Shown: in pieces, positions 26,534-35,291 of the stretch
Position numbering within the stretch: the first letter of the stretch is position 1
Layout of the letters: every line of letters starts with the position of its first letter
Assembly: GCA_017462385.1 (NCBI GenBank)
Contig: JAFTRE010000012.1
Location: forward strand, 1-64,000
Length of the DNA: 64,000 nucleotides
Reading direction: 5' to 3'
From: Clostridia bacterium
GTDB taxonomy: Bacteria; Bacillota; Clostridia; Oscillospirales; CAG-272
Translations under genes and position numbers: made by a program
The notes under the pieces: generated by a model
Seen by the model: the letters and a program-made list of their open reading frames with translations, nothing else
The model's database searches: none
Told to the model about the DNA's origin: nothing

Positions 26534-27160
26534 TTATGCAAGCCTTATGCTTTGCCAAACTATATTGTCGGCGTGCTCACAGCACACGGCGGCGCGATAC
26601 CCGGATAGGCAATACTCATAAAACACAGCGTTATTGGGCGATTTGGTCGACAGCACTTCAAAGGAGGTCAGCGGGCAAGCGGCAATGCCGTCTCCCGTCA
26701 GCTTGACGTAGCTTTCCTTGAGTACCCATATTCGCACAAACTCTGTTTGAGCATCGTCGGACATGTAGATATGCTTCTGTTCATCGGAGGTGAAAAAACG
26801 CTTTGCAACCGATATATGCGCGCCTTGAATGCGTTGTATATCGCAGCCTATCGGAGCGTCGGCAACCGCACACATGACCATTTCTCCCGAGTGCGACAGT
26901 GAGAAATGAATGTTCGGGTAGTCGACAAGATAGGGCTTGCCGTGCTCTGCACGCTTGACGGCGGCGGCCCTGGCATCGATTCCGAATACGGCAAGTGCCG
27001 GAGCTAAAAGCAAGCCGGCTCCGGCACTGAGTAGTTTTTCTTTGTTACTTTTTATGCTGTCTGTTATCTCGCGACGCCAGCGAGGCAATGAGCTGTAAAG
27101 CTCACCGCTCGCTGCAACGTCTTGAAGCGCGGAGACATTACCGAAAAATACTTTGATCAT
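26534..27160 (-). CDS. 4'-phosphopantetheinyl transferase (Sfp-type)
   Basis: This enzyme moves phosphopantetheine from CoA to a serine of acyl or peptidyl carrier proteins. The 208-residue chain has the three family motifs: GKPYL...IHFSLSHSG, APIGCDIQRI (metal-binding Asp) and VRIWVLKESYVKLTGDG (W-KES). No carrier protein, NRPS or PKS gene is in the window. Its ATG overlaps the stop of the adhesin gene in an ATGA junction, so translation is coupled to that gene. It may simply be the cell's general transferase. Confidence 0.92.
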   Translation of the reverse strand: MIKVFFGNVSALQDVAASGELYSSLPRWRREITDSIKSNKEKLLSAGAGLLLAPALAVFGIDARAAAVKRAEHGKPYLVDYPNIHFSLSHSGEMVMCAVADAPIGCDIQRIQGAHISVAKRFFTSDEQKHIYMSDDAQTEFVRIWVLKESYVKLTGDGIAACPLTSFEVLSTKSPNNAVFYEYCLSGYRAAVCCEHADNIVWQSIRLA

Positions 27161-29769
27161 TCTTTTTCGTTATCGGTGCTATTTTCGTCGGTGGGATCTT
27201 CGTCGTTATTCTTTTTCTTCACGATCAGTATGATGATGCAAACAAGACCGGCAATATCGGCGAGTACATGAGGTACTACCCAAAGCAACCAGAAGGGGAA
27301 TGCGCATTTTTTGCTGTCATCTCCGGCGCCTTCAATGGTGAAATCGATCTCGCCGTCACCGTCCTCGGTTTCAACAATAAGTGTATGATCGCCCGGTTCA
27401 ATGGGGGTGACGGGGTGAAGCGTGATTTCCTTGCCGTCGGGGGAAAGTGTGTATTCGTCTTTTGTAAGTGGGCGACCGTCTACGGTTATGATAATAACGT
27501 CAGTCATATCGCTGTCGCTGATAAAAGTCGGATTTTCATTGTCGTCCCCGTCCTTGCGATCAAGGTCGATAGCAGGCTTATCCGGTGTGGTGGGAGTAGG
27601 GATGGTTGTGGTGTCAGAAGCGCCCGGAGTTGTTGTGTCATCGCCGCCGCCCGAGGGAGTTGTGATCACGGGATCGGGCGCCGTTGTAGTCGGTGGTGTG
27701 ACAACAGTAGTATTTTCGGGTAATTTTGGAGCAAGCACCTTGCCGCAGACTGTACAGGTTTGAGGCGTTGTTGTGGTGGCAGGCTCGCCGGCTATATGGC
27801 TTGCATGCTCGCTCTTTGTGCCGCAAACAGTGCACACCTTCCAGTGTTCAGTCTCGCTGATCTGCCAGATGCTCCAGGTGTGTCCCGATTTTGTGTTTTC
27901 AATGGAAACGGTGTCGCGATATCCGCATTGTGTGCAGTAGCGCGTCTTGGTTGCATCGGTCGTGCAGGTGGCGTTGTTATCGTTTGTATATGAACTATAA
28001 ACATGAGTGCAACGGTATCCGCAGGTGGTGCAATCGCCTGCGGCATCGCAGGTGTGACCTGCTACGTCAAATTTTTCGCCGCAGTCGCATACTCTCCAGT
28101 GCTGGGTCTTGTCCTTTTGCCAGGTGGAGGAGGGGGTATGGTTGACCGTTATTTTTACTTCGTTTGAATATGAGGTTCCCGCGGCGTTAGTCGCGTAGTA
28201 GCAAATGGCGACACCGTTGTATGAGCAATCGAGTGTGGTGCTCGGGTCAAAATCAACATAGCTTGTTCCGCTGATATTCTTTATTTTCCACCCCTGCGTT
28301 GTTACGGGGGAGCCGTAGGTCGAGACAGTGGGTGCTGTCAGAGTGAGCTTTTCACCGCGGTCAATCGCTGCGGGAGCCGTGATCGCGCCGACCACTGGCG
28401 GCATAGAGGTATCGATGACTGTGATGGTTATTTTGGGGTCAGAGGTAGTGTCGCCGTAATCAAGCACCAGCGTGGAGGTGCCGAGCGGCAACTTGTCAAG
28501 ACCGGTCTTGGTGAGCGTGATCTTATCGCCCGAAACCGTGAAATCGGTGCCCTCGGTCAGCTTTTTTGTGCCAACTGTGATAATGCCGGAGAATGGATAG
28601 TCTCCGTCGTTTTTGTCAAAGGACACGGTGGTTGGGACGGCACGGTCGTACTTAAGCGAATCTGTCTTTACTGTGGGTGCTATGGGGTCGCGCACCGTGA
28701 CGGTAACACTGGCGCTGGAGTTTGCGGTTGCTCCGTCGGTTGCCGCGAAGGTGTATGTGTAGGTGCCGTTAACGGATGTAGGTATCTTATAGGTAAGCGA
28801 ATCGGCGCCGCTGATCGGATCCCCACCGTTGACGTTCCAACGGTAATTGGAATAGGGGGCTGTACCGCCTGTGATGGAGGCTTTGAGCGTGACTGTTCTG
28901 CCGCGCGGTATTTCAATGGATTTAAGTGATCCGGTCGATATGTCGGAGGAGATATCGATCGTCATTTCGGGATTGACCTTAAGAGTTAAGGTTTGTGTGT
29001 GATATGAGCTGCCTGCGGCTACCTTGACGGTGAACCCGTATGTCCCCGCTTTGGTGGGGGAGCCGGTGATGGCGCCTGTGGATGAATTGAGGTAAAGTCC
29101 GGAAGGCAAGCTCCCGGAAATGATGCTCCATTTGAGCGAAGATGATGTGCTTTCGGCCTGAAGCTTTACCCCCAGCTTGGTGTAGTTGACGCCTTGTGTG
29201 GTCTCAGGCAGGGAGGTGGTGGTTACATGGGGATCGGTATAGACAAACAGCGAGACACTTGAAAATGAGCTTGCAACGTCATTGCCCGTCGCATTGTCTT
29301 TTTCGGAGAACAGATATAATGTGTAGGTAGCTTCATTCAGCAAGGTGGGTACTGTCATGGATACCGAGCCTGACGCTGTGCCGGAATTCTTCAACTTACC
29401 GTAATAAAGTATCTTGCCGGTTTTATCAGCAAGTATTGCCGATACATATTCATCGGTGCCGACTGTGGCGCCGGAATATGTAAACTCCAATGTACCGCCT
29501 ATGACGGTTGATGCGGAGGTTTCATATACCGAAAACGAGCGGGAAGTGTCCAGCACGGTGTTCTCGGAGAGCGTGCCGTCGGACGTACCTACGGCAGAAA
29601 GTGAGCCGACAGATGTGCTCTTGGCATCAGGTGCCGAGACAAGCAGTGTGGAGCCGTTTCCAAATTGTATTGCGGGTTGTGCCGCCGCGACGGGCAGCAG
29701 CGATACCGCGAGCAGAGTCGACAGTGCGACAATCGTGAGCACAATTAAAATAAATTTGTTTTTTTTCAT
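27157..29769 (-). CDS. Large surface protein with Ig-like, X2-like and Cys-repeat regions and a C-terminal membrane anchor
   Basis: The 870-residue protein has a signal peptide (1-~30), an Ig-like putative domain (He_PIG style, ~190-265), another Ig-like region (~290-360), an X2-like module (~361-440, FDKNDGDYPF and GTDFTVSGDKITLTKTGL), a further Ig-like unit (~455-545), and four to five CxxC/CxCG units between ~560 and ~675 spaced by HWxVC-type sequence. A Thr/Pro-rich linker (~690-740) and a terminal transmembrane segment with KKK tail (~822-853) follow. This is an extracellular adhesin-like architecture anchored by membrane. The cysteine units look like small zinc ribbons, which is common in Clostridia surface proteins but of unknown purpose. 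It is translationally coupled to the phosphopantetheinyl transferase. Confidence 0.85.
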   Translation of the reverse strand: MKKNKFILIVLTIVALSTLLAVSLLPVAAAQPAIQFGNGSTLLVSAPDAKSTSVGSLSAVGTSDGTLSENTVLDTSRSFSVYETSASTVIGGTLEFTYSGATVGTDEYVSAILADKTGKILYYGKLKNSGTASGSVSMTVPTLLNEATYTLYLFSEKDNATGNDVASSFSSVSLFVYTDPHVTTTSLPETTQGVNYTKLGVKLQAESTSSSLKWSIISGSLPSGLYLNSSTGAITGSPTKAGTYGFTVKVAAGSSYHTQTLTLKVNPEMTIDISSDISTGSLKSIEIPRGRTVTLKASITGGTAPYSNYRWNVNGGDPISGADSLTYKIPTSVNGTYTYTFAATDGATANSSASVTVTVRDPIAPTVKTDSLKYDRAVPTTVSFDKNDGDYPFSGIITVGTKKLTEGTDFTVSGDKITLTKTGLDKLPLGTSTLVLDYGDTTSDPKITITVIDTSMPPVVGAITAPAAIDRGEKLTLTAPTVSTYGSPVTTQGWKIKNISGTSYVDFDPSTTLDCSYNGVAICYYATNAAGTSYSNEVKITVNHTPSSTWQKDKTQHWRVCDCGEKFDVAGHTCDAAGDCTTCGYRCTHVYSSYTNDNNATCTTDATKTRYCTQCGYRDTVSIENTKSGHTWSIWQISETEHWKVCTVCGTKSEHASHIAGEPATTTTPQTCTVCGKVLAPKLPENTTVVTPPTTTAPDPVITTPSGGGDDTTTPGASDTTTIPTPTTPDKPAIDLDRKDGDDNENPTFISDSDMTDVIIITVDGRPLTKDEYTLSPDGKEITLHPVTPIEPGDHTLIVETEDGDGEIDFTIEGAGDDSKKCAFPFWLLWVVPHVLADIAGLVCIIILIVKKKNNDEDPTDENSTDNEKE

Positions 29770-29900
29770 TCCTTGACCATGCCTTTCCTGGTTTTTTACA
29801 ATATTAAATAATGGCCGTATCCGTGCACGGGCGACGGCGTGGATGATTACTGTGTAAGCTTGTTTGTGTACCCCGAAAAACGGAAATGTTTTGTGGGTAT

Positions 29901-29929
29901 ATTATATACTCATTTATGAAAAAATTCAA
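29901..29929 (-). promoter_or_regulatory. Promoter of the surface protein gene
   Basis: On the minus strand TTGAAT (29924-29929), a 17-base spacer and TATAAT (29901-29906). The leader is about 125 bases long. The 469-base gap 29770-30238 holds this promoter, the divergent purE promoter and the riboswitch. Confidence 0.7.
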
Positions 29930-30043
29930 GAGGTTTTCGCTAATTGAGGGGTAAATTTACAAACAGGACACAATATATTGTGGTACATTGACGAAACTGG
30001 GCGATAAGAGACGATTTTTTTGGAAATAATTCAGAAAAATCGG

Positions 30044-30072
30044 TTGACACCGCGACGGGGGTGTGTTATAAT
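30044..30072 (+). promoter_or_regulatory. Purine operon promoter
   Basis: TTGACA (30044-30049), a 17-base spacer and TATAAT (30067-30072), a perfect consensus. Transcription should start near 30079, just before the riboswitch. Confidence 0.88.
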
Positions 30073-30083
30073 AATGTCAGGTA

Positions 30084-30210
30084 ATAAGAGGCGCGTTGTA
30101 ACTGACGGTTTTTATAGGTGGAGCACCACCGAGGAGCGACGAGCCAATGCTAAATGCCGACCGTCTGGGCGCACTTACTTTTTATAGGCAAGTGCGCCCT
30201 TTTGATTTTG
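30084..30210 (+). ncRNA. ZTP (pfl) riboswitch with intrinsic terminator, upstream of purE
   Basis: The leader carries the pfl/ZTP hallmarks in order: an ACTGACGG segment (30101-30108), a GGTGG...CCACC hairpin (30117-30130), a GAGGAGCG box right after it (30131-30138), and GCCGACCGTCTGGGC (30156-30170). The CTGGGC end also forms the 5' arm of a terminator (30167-30176 with 30190-30199, then T-rich to 30210). Ligand binding to the aptamer should therefore block the terminator and switch the operon on. ZTP/ZMP (AICAR nucleotides) pile up when 10-formyl-tetrahydrofolate is short, which fits the downstream genes. Boundaries are approximate. Confidence 0.9.
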
Positions 30211-30238
30211 AATTCATATCACAAGGAGTTAAAATTAT

Positions 30239-30733
30239 ATGAAAAAAGTTGCCATTATAATGGGAAGTGATAGTGATACACCAATAATCCGCAAAGCTGT
30301 CGACATCCTCGACACTTTTGGTGTCCCTTATGAGGTACATGTTTACTCTGCACACCGCACGCCCGTTGAGGCAAGAGATTTTGCACTCGGCGCTCGCGAC
30401 GCGGGCTTTGGAGTCATTATAGCTGCTGCCGGGATGGCGGCGCATCTTGCCGGCGCTATCGCGGCTAATACTACATTGCCCGTGATCGGTATACCTGTAA
30501 ATTCCGGCAAACTCAGCGGTGTTGACGCCCTGCTTTCTACAGTCCAGATGCCTTCCGGAATTCCTGTGGCGACTGTGGCTGTTGACGGCGGTGCCAATGC
30601 CGCTTTGCTGTCCATAGAAATACTTGCCGTTGGCGATGCTGCTCTGGCGGAAAAGCTTGATGCTCGCCGCCGCGCAGACCACGATGCGGTTATTGAGAAA
30701 AACAAGACAGCCGAACAGGAATTTAATAAATAA
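30239..30733 (+). CDS. purE: N5-carboxyaminoimidazole ribonucleotide mutase
   Basis: PurE converts N5-CAIR to CAIR in purine synthesis (class I) and normally needs PurK. The 164-residue chain has the signature [28 protein letters not shown], the active-site glycine-rich [19 protein letters not shown], and LPVIGIPV. The start at 30239 has AAGGAG ten bases upstream. It is the first gene after the ZTP riboswitch; purK is not in the window. Confidence 0.96.
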   Translation: MKKVAIIMGSDSDTPIIRKAVDILDTFGVPYEVHVYSAHRTPVEARDFALGARDAGFGVIIAAAGMAAHLAGAIAANTTLPVIGIPVNSGKLSGVDALLSTVQMPSGIPVATVAVDGGANAALLSIEILAVGDAALAEKLDARRRADHDAVIEKNKTAEQEFNK

Positions 30734-30791
30734 CATTGAATTTCTCGATCGGAACATAAAGCAAATTTTCAGATAAGGAACTTAAATACCT

Positions 30792-32216
30792 ATGGGTGGA
30801 TTTTTTGGTGTTACTTCGCGGCGCGATTGTGTCGCAGATGTATTTTTCGGGGTGGATTACCATTCGCACCTCGGAACACGACGGGGAGGCATGGCCGCAT
30901 ATGATCATGAACGCGGCTTTCAGCGGGAGATACACAATATCGAAAACTCGCCGTTTCGTACTAAATTTGATACAACGCTTGATGAAATGAAAGGTAATTC
31001 CTGTATCGGTTGCATAAGCGATACTGACCCGCAACCCTTTCTTATTCGCTCTCATCTCGGTGTTTACGCCATTACCACAGTCGGCTCGATCAACAATGCC
31101 GATGAGCTGATAGAACGATTTTTCGACCACGGCGGAAACCACTTTGAAGCAATGAGCGGCGGGAAGGTCAACGACAGCGAGCTTATTGCAGCACTCATTT
31201 GTGCGGGCAATACAGTCGCTGACGGCATACGCCTGGTGCAGGATCAGATAAAAGGCTCTGCGACCATACTTATGATGATGGACGACGGATCGCTAATTGC
31301 CGCACGTGATAAGGTGGGACGATTGCCCGTCATGATTGCAAAGGACCACGATGGATATTGCGTCACATTTGAGTCATTTGCGGCAGAAAAACTTGGATAT
31401 GAGGTTGTGCGTGATCTCGGTCCCGGAGAAGTTGTGCGTTTGACTCCCGATTCGATAGAGGTACTTGTTGAGCCGGGAGACAAAATGCGCATATGTGCGT
31501 TTCTCTGGACTTATTACGGTTATCCCAACTCAACATACGAGGGTGTAAACGTTGAGGTCTCGCGTAACCGCAACGGCGCCATTCTGGCAAAAGCAGATCA
31601 AGCGGCAGGCATCGCGAATGAAGTTGACTCGATATGCGGTGTTCCGGATTCGGGTGTTCCGCATGCCGTGGGATACGCAAACGAGGTTGGAGTACCCTTT
31701 GCACGCCCCTTTATCAAATATACACCTACTTGGCCGCGCAGCTTTATGCCGCAGAGTCAAACACAGCGCAATAAAATTGCGAAAATGAAAATGATACCTG
31801 TCAACGACCTCATCGACGGCAAAAAGCTGTTGTTCGTGGATGACAGCATAGTCCGCGGAACACAGCTCAGAGAAACTGTCGAATTCCTTTATTCGCACGG
31901 TGCTAAAGAGGTGCATATGCGCTCGGCTTGCCCGCCGATAATGTTTGGCTGTAAATATTTGAATTTCTCACGAAGCACCTCGGATATGGATCTTCTGGCG
32001 CGCCGTACGATACGCGAGCTGGAAGGTGAGGAAGGGGACAAGTATATAGCCGAGTATTCGGACAGCTCCACAGAACGCGGCAAACGCATGAGATGCGAAA
32101 TATGTCGCAAGCTGCACCTGTCGTCGGTTGAATATCAGTCGGTCGACGGTGTTCTGGAATCCATAGGCATAGACCCCGAAAAGGTGTGCACCTATTGTTG
32201 GACAGGCAAAGAATGA
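30792..32216 (+). CDS. purF: Amidophosphoribosyltransferase-like protein lacking the catalytic N-terminal Cys
   Basis: PurF makes phosphoribosylamine from PRPP and glutamine. This 474-residue protein has the whole fold, including the PRPP loop LLFVDDSIVRGTQL and cysteine pairs CEIC and CTYC near the C-terminus that match iron-sulfur ligand positions. The N-terminus is MGGFFGVTSRRDCV: the Ntn nucleophile cysteine that should follow Met or a propeptide is a glycine, and the glutamine-site RGQ is replaced in HLGTRRGGMA. A similar MGGFFG clade exists in Bacteroidetes and Clostridia (recalled). It lies exactly where purF belongs, between purE and purM. Confidence 0.88.
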   Translation: MGGFFGVTSRRDCVADVFFGVDYHSHLGTRRGGMAAYDHERGFQREIHNIENSPFRTKFDTTLDEMKGNSCIGCISDTDPQPFLIRSHLGVYAITTVGSINNADELIERFFDHGGNHFEAMSGGKVNDSELIAALICAGNTVADGIRLVQDQIKGSATILMMMDDGSLIAARDKVGRLPVMIAKDHDGYCVTFESFAAEKLGYEVVRDLGPGEVVRLTPDSIEVLVEPGDKMRICAFLWTYYGYPNSTYEGVNVEVSRNRNGAILAKADQAAGIANEVDSICGVPDSGVPHAVGYANEVGVPFARPFIKYTPTWPRSFMPQSQTQRNKIAKMKMIPVNDLIDGKKLLFVDDSIVRGTQLRETVEFLYSHGAKEVHMRSACPPIMFGCKYLNFSRSTSDMDLLARRTIRELEGEEGDKYIAEYSDSSTERGKRMRCEICRKLHLSSVEYQSVDGVLESIGIDPEKVCTYCWTGKE

Positions 32217-32240
32217 TATCAATTTGAAAGGAAATATAAA

Positions 32241-33278
32241 ATGGATAAGAGTTACAGCGCAAGCTATGCCGCTGCCGGCGTCGATATTACTGCCGGATAC
32301 CGCGCGGTCGAGCTGATGAAAAAGCATGTTGCAAGAACAGTCATACCCGGTGCCGATGTTGATATCGGCGGATTTGGAGGCGTGTTCGTGCCCGCAATTG
32401 CGGGAATGGAAGAGCCGGTTCTCGTCAGCGGAACCGACGGCGTCGGAACAAAATTGAAGATCGCCATGATACTTGACAAGCACGATACCATCGGTATTGA
32501 TGCGGTTGCCATGTGTGTGAACGATATTGTTTGCTGTGGCGCGGCACCGCTGTTCTTCCTTGATTATATAGCTTGTGGTAAAAACTATCCCGAAAAGATA
32601 GCCGCCATAGTCAGCGGTGTTGCCGAGGGGTGTGTGCGCGCAGGCTGTGCCCTTATCGGCGGAGAAACGGCAGAGCATCCCGGCATGATGCCCGATGACG
32701 AATATGATATTGCGGGCTTCTCTGTGGGTATGGTCGACAGAAAGAATATGATAGACAAAAAGCGCATCGGTGCCGGCGATGTTATTATCGCACTTCCGTC
32801 CACCGGTGTTCATTCCAACGGATTTTCACTCGTCAGACGCGTGTTCAAACTGGAGTCGGCAGACGCACAAAAGCCGCTCGAAGCTCTCGGCGGCAGAACA
32901 CTGCTGGAGACTCTGCTCGAGCCTACCGCAATATATGTCAAGCCCGTGCTTGAACTGATGAAAAAGGCTGATGTTCGCGGCGTTGCTCACATTACGGGCG
33001 GCGGATTTTATGAGAACATCCCGCGTGCACTGCCGGATGGTATTGGCGCTGTCATTGATAAAAAGACATTGCGCATACCTGCCATTTTTGATATGCTGGC
33101 GCGCGAGGGAAAGGTCGACGAGCACGATATGTTCAACACCTATAATATGGGTGTTGGTATGTGTGTGGTAGTTCCCGAAACAGATGCCGACGCGGCTATT
33201 GCAAGCCTGAGGGCAAACGGCGTCGATGCTTACGCCATCGGTAAGACCGCGGTCGGAGACGATATAAAGATATGCTGA
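32241..33278 (+). CDS. purM: Phosphoribosylformylglycinamidine cyclo-ligase (AIR synthetase)
   Basis: PurM closes the imidazole ring of AIR using ATP. The 345-residue chain starts DKSYSASYAAAGVDITAGYRAVE and has the family blocks VSGTDGVGTKLKIA, DAVAMCVNDIVCCGAAPLFFLDYIA, LIGGETAEHPGMM, IALPSTGVHSNGFSLVR and HITGGGFYENIPRALP. GAAAGGA precedes the start. The last 7 bases overlap the formate-channel start, indicating translational coupling. Confidence 0.97.
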   Translation: MDKSYSASYAAAGVDITAGYRAVELMKKHVARTVIPGADVDIGGFGGVFVPAIAGMEEPVLVSGTDGVGTKLKIAMILDKHDTIGIDAVAMCVNDIVCCGAAPLFFLDYIACGKNYPEKIAAIVSGVAEGCVRAGCALIGGETAEHPGMMPDDEYDIAGFSVGMVDRKNMIDKKRIGAGDVIIALPSTGVHSNGFSLVRRVFKLESADAQKPLEALGGRTLLETLLEPTAIYVKPVLELMKKADVRGVAHITGGGFYENIPRALPDGIGAVIDKKTLRIPAIFDMLAREGKVDEHDMFNTYNMGVGMCVVVPETDADAAIASLRANGVDAYAIGKTAVGDDIKIC

Positions 33279-33913
33279 AGACACTTGGCAGAGTGTTCTC
33301 GCTGGGGATTGCTGCCGGCATCATGATAGGTATAGGTGGGTGTGTTTATCTCGCCTGCCTTGACGGAAGCTTTTTCGGCAAATGTGTGGGCGCATTTATG
33401 TTCGGCGTAGCTTTGCTTTCGATATGCACCTGCGGAATGTATCTTTATACGGGCAGAATATGCTATCTGTATGAGAACCATGATATGACGGGGGTTCTGT
33501 CGCTGATAATCGGCATACTCGGAAATGCCGTTGGCGCGGTGGCGGTAGGTCAATTGACGCGCATCGCACTTCCCGCCGTTGCCGAGAGGGCACAGCCACT
33601 TGCAGTGGCAAAGCTTGGCGAGAACTGGTACACGGCGCTTATTCTCGGTGTGCTGTGTAACATACTTATATACGTTGCCGTGCAGGTGTACAAAGCGCGC
33701 GGTACGGTCGTCGGTATCATGATTTGCATCCCGACATTCGTACTGTGCGGCTTTGAGCACAGTATTGCCGATATGTATTATTTGAGCGCGGCTAACAGCT
33801 TTTCACTCAATGCGTTGATATTTATACTTATAGTTATAGTCGGTAATACAGTTGGCGGTCTGCTTATGCCGGGACTGCTAAAGCTTGGAGGACTGAACAA
33901 TGACAAAAAATAA
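33272..33913 (+). CDS. Formate/nitrite transporter (FNT) family channel in the purine operon
   Basis: FNT proteins are pentameric channels for formate, nitrite or hydrosulfide. The 213-residue chain has six hydrophobic segments and the family mark CGFEHSIADMYY, whose His is the central pore histidine, plus VGNTVGGLL in the last helix. It is shorter than the usual ~260-280 residues, mostly by missing N- and C-terminal tails. It overlaps purM by 7 bases and purN by 14 bases, so it is translated with both. Formate is the substrate that Fhs at the operon end turns into 10-formyl-tetrahydrofolate, so formate import is the likely role (inference). Confidence 0.88.
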   Translation: MLKTLGRVFSLGIAAGIMIGIGGCVYLACLDGSFFGKCVGAFMFGVALLSICTCGMYLYTGRICYLYENHDMTGVLSLIIGILGNAVGAVAVGQLTRIALPAVAERAQPLAVAKLGENWYTALILGVLCNILIYVAVQVYKARGTVVGIMICIPTFVLCGFEHSIADMYYLSAANSFSLNALIFILIVIVGNTVGGLLMPGLLKLGGLNNDKK

Positions 33914-34514
33914 AGCAAGGATAGCCGTGCTCGTATCGGGCGGAGGAACAAATCTCCAGGCGTTGCTCGACGCCGAGAGAGACGGTATCATTCACTCGGG
34001 CGAGATAGTGTTGGTCATATCCAGCAAGCCCGGCGTATATGCGCTTCAGCGCGCCGCGAAGGCGGGTGTGCGCGGAGAGGTTGCAAATCGTCGCGAGCTC
34101 GTAACTCAGGACAAATTTGAGCAACGCATACTCGAACTGCTGGAGCAGAATAACATCGATCTGATAATACTTGCAGGGTTCATGAGCATTTTGAGCGAGG
34201 ATTTCGTCTCTCGCTATCCTCGCCGCATCATAAATGTGCATCCCTCGCTTATCCCCGCTTTTTGCGGAGAGGGATACTATGGATTGCGCGTACACGAGGC
34301 GGCGCTGGAACGCGGCGTTAAGCTGACAGGCGCTACGGTGCATTTCGTCAATGAGATAGCAGATGGCGGAGAAATAATTTTTCAGCGCGCGGTCAAGGTG
34401 CAAAAGGGCGACACGCCCGAAATATTACAGCGTCGTGTAATGGAGCGGGCGGAATGGATACTGTTGCCCCGCGCGGCGGAAAAAGTAAGCAAAGAAATAA
34501 TAAAAATGAAATAA
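33900..34514 (+). CDS. purN: Phosphoribosylglycinamide formyltransferase
   Basis: PurN formylates GAR with 10-formyl-tetrahydrofolate. The 204-residue chain has IAVLVSGGGTNLQALLDA, LAGFMSILSEDFVSRYPRRIINVHPSLIPAF with the catalytic NVHPS, and the late VKLTGATVHFVNEIADGG with the catalytic aspartate region expected after HFV. It starts inside the end of the formate-channel gene. Confidence 0.95.
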   Translation: MTKNKARIAVLVSGGGTNLQALLDAERDGIIHSGEIVLVISSKPGVYALQRAAKAGVRGEVANRRELVTQDKFEQRILELLEQNNIDLIILAGFMSILSEDFVSRYPRRIINVHPSLIPAFCGEGYYGLRVHEAALERGVKLTGATVHFVNEIADGGEIIFQRAVKVQKGDTPEILQRRVMERAEWILLPRAAEKVSKEIIKMK

Positions 34515-34528
34515 GGGAGAATTTGAAA

Positions 34529-35248
34529 ATGAACAACTATAAGACTCGTGACGTGGGTTCCGTCCTGCGTAAGAACAGCTACCCCGGACGCGGTATCATC
34601 GTCGGTCAGTCCAAGAACGGCAAGTATGCGGTAACCGCGTATTTCATTATGGGCAGAAGTGAAAACAGCCGCAATCGCGTTTTTGACGATTTCGGCGATA
34701 AGGTCATGATATATCCTCACGATGCTTCCAAGGTCAAAGACCCCTCGCTCATTATTTATTCTCCCGTGAGAAAGCTGGGCAAAAAGCTGATAGTTACCAA
34801 CGGCGACCAGACCGATACCATTTACAATTACCTCGAAGAGGGTAAGACGTTTGAAGAGGCACTTGAAACGCGTTGCTTTGAGCCGGACGAGCCCAACTTC
34901 ACCCCCCGTATCAGTGCAATGCTTGATTTCGAGGACGGCTTCAAGTACAAAATGAGCATTCTCAAGAGCGCAGACGAAAAGGGAAGCGCTTGCAACCGTT
35001 TTACATATAACTACGCTCCTGTAAGCGGCGTAGGTCATTTTATTCACACCTACAACCGTGACGGCGATCCGTTGCCCTCTTTCACGGGTGAGCCCGAGCG
35101 AGTTACAATACTCAACAGCATCGATGCGTTTACCACAAAGATCTGGGCAAATCTTAATGAAGAAAACAAAATCTCTTTGTATGTGAGATACACCTCGCTT
35201 GCTTCCGGCCGCTCCACTGTAAGAGTTATCAACAAGAACAAGAAATAA
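34529..35248 (+). CDS. PurO-type IMP cyclohydrolase
   Basis: This family (IMP_cyclohyd, first known from archaea as PurO) performs the last ring closure FAICAR to IMP and is unrelated to the PurH IMPCH domain. The 239-residue chain starts RDVGSVLRKNSYPGRGIIVG and contains YFIMGRSENSRNRVF and the CNRFTYNYAPVSGVGHFIHTYN segment, as in the family. The start at 34529 follows AGGGAGA. It pairs with the stand-alone AICAR transformylase gene downstream, replacing bifunctional PurH. Confidence 0.9.
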   Translation: MNNYKTRDVGSVLRKNSYPGRGIIVGQSKNGKYAVTAYFIMGRSENSRNRVFDDFGDKVMIYPHDASKVKDPSLIIYSPVRKLGKKLIVTNGDQTDTIYNYLEEGKTFEEALETRCFEPDEPNFTPRISAMLDFEDGFKYKMSILKSADEKGSACNRFTYNYAPVSGVGHFIHTYNRDGDPLPSFTGEPERVTILNSIDAFTTKIWANLNEENKISLYVRYTSLASGRSTVRVINKNKK

Positions 35249-35251
35249 GCA

Positions 35252-35270
35252 CATCACAAAACAATAAAGT
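35252..35270 (+). repeat. Recurring intercistronic element, copy 1
   Basis: The motif ATCACAAAA followed by an A/T-rich AAG-ending run lies 25-40 bases before the AICAR transformylase start. Similar copies precede purD (36475-36492) and fhs (41556-41574). Its role is unknown. Confidence 0.5.
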
Positions 35271-35291
35271 TGCAAAGGAAATTATTCAGAA

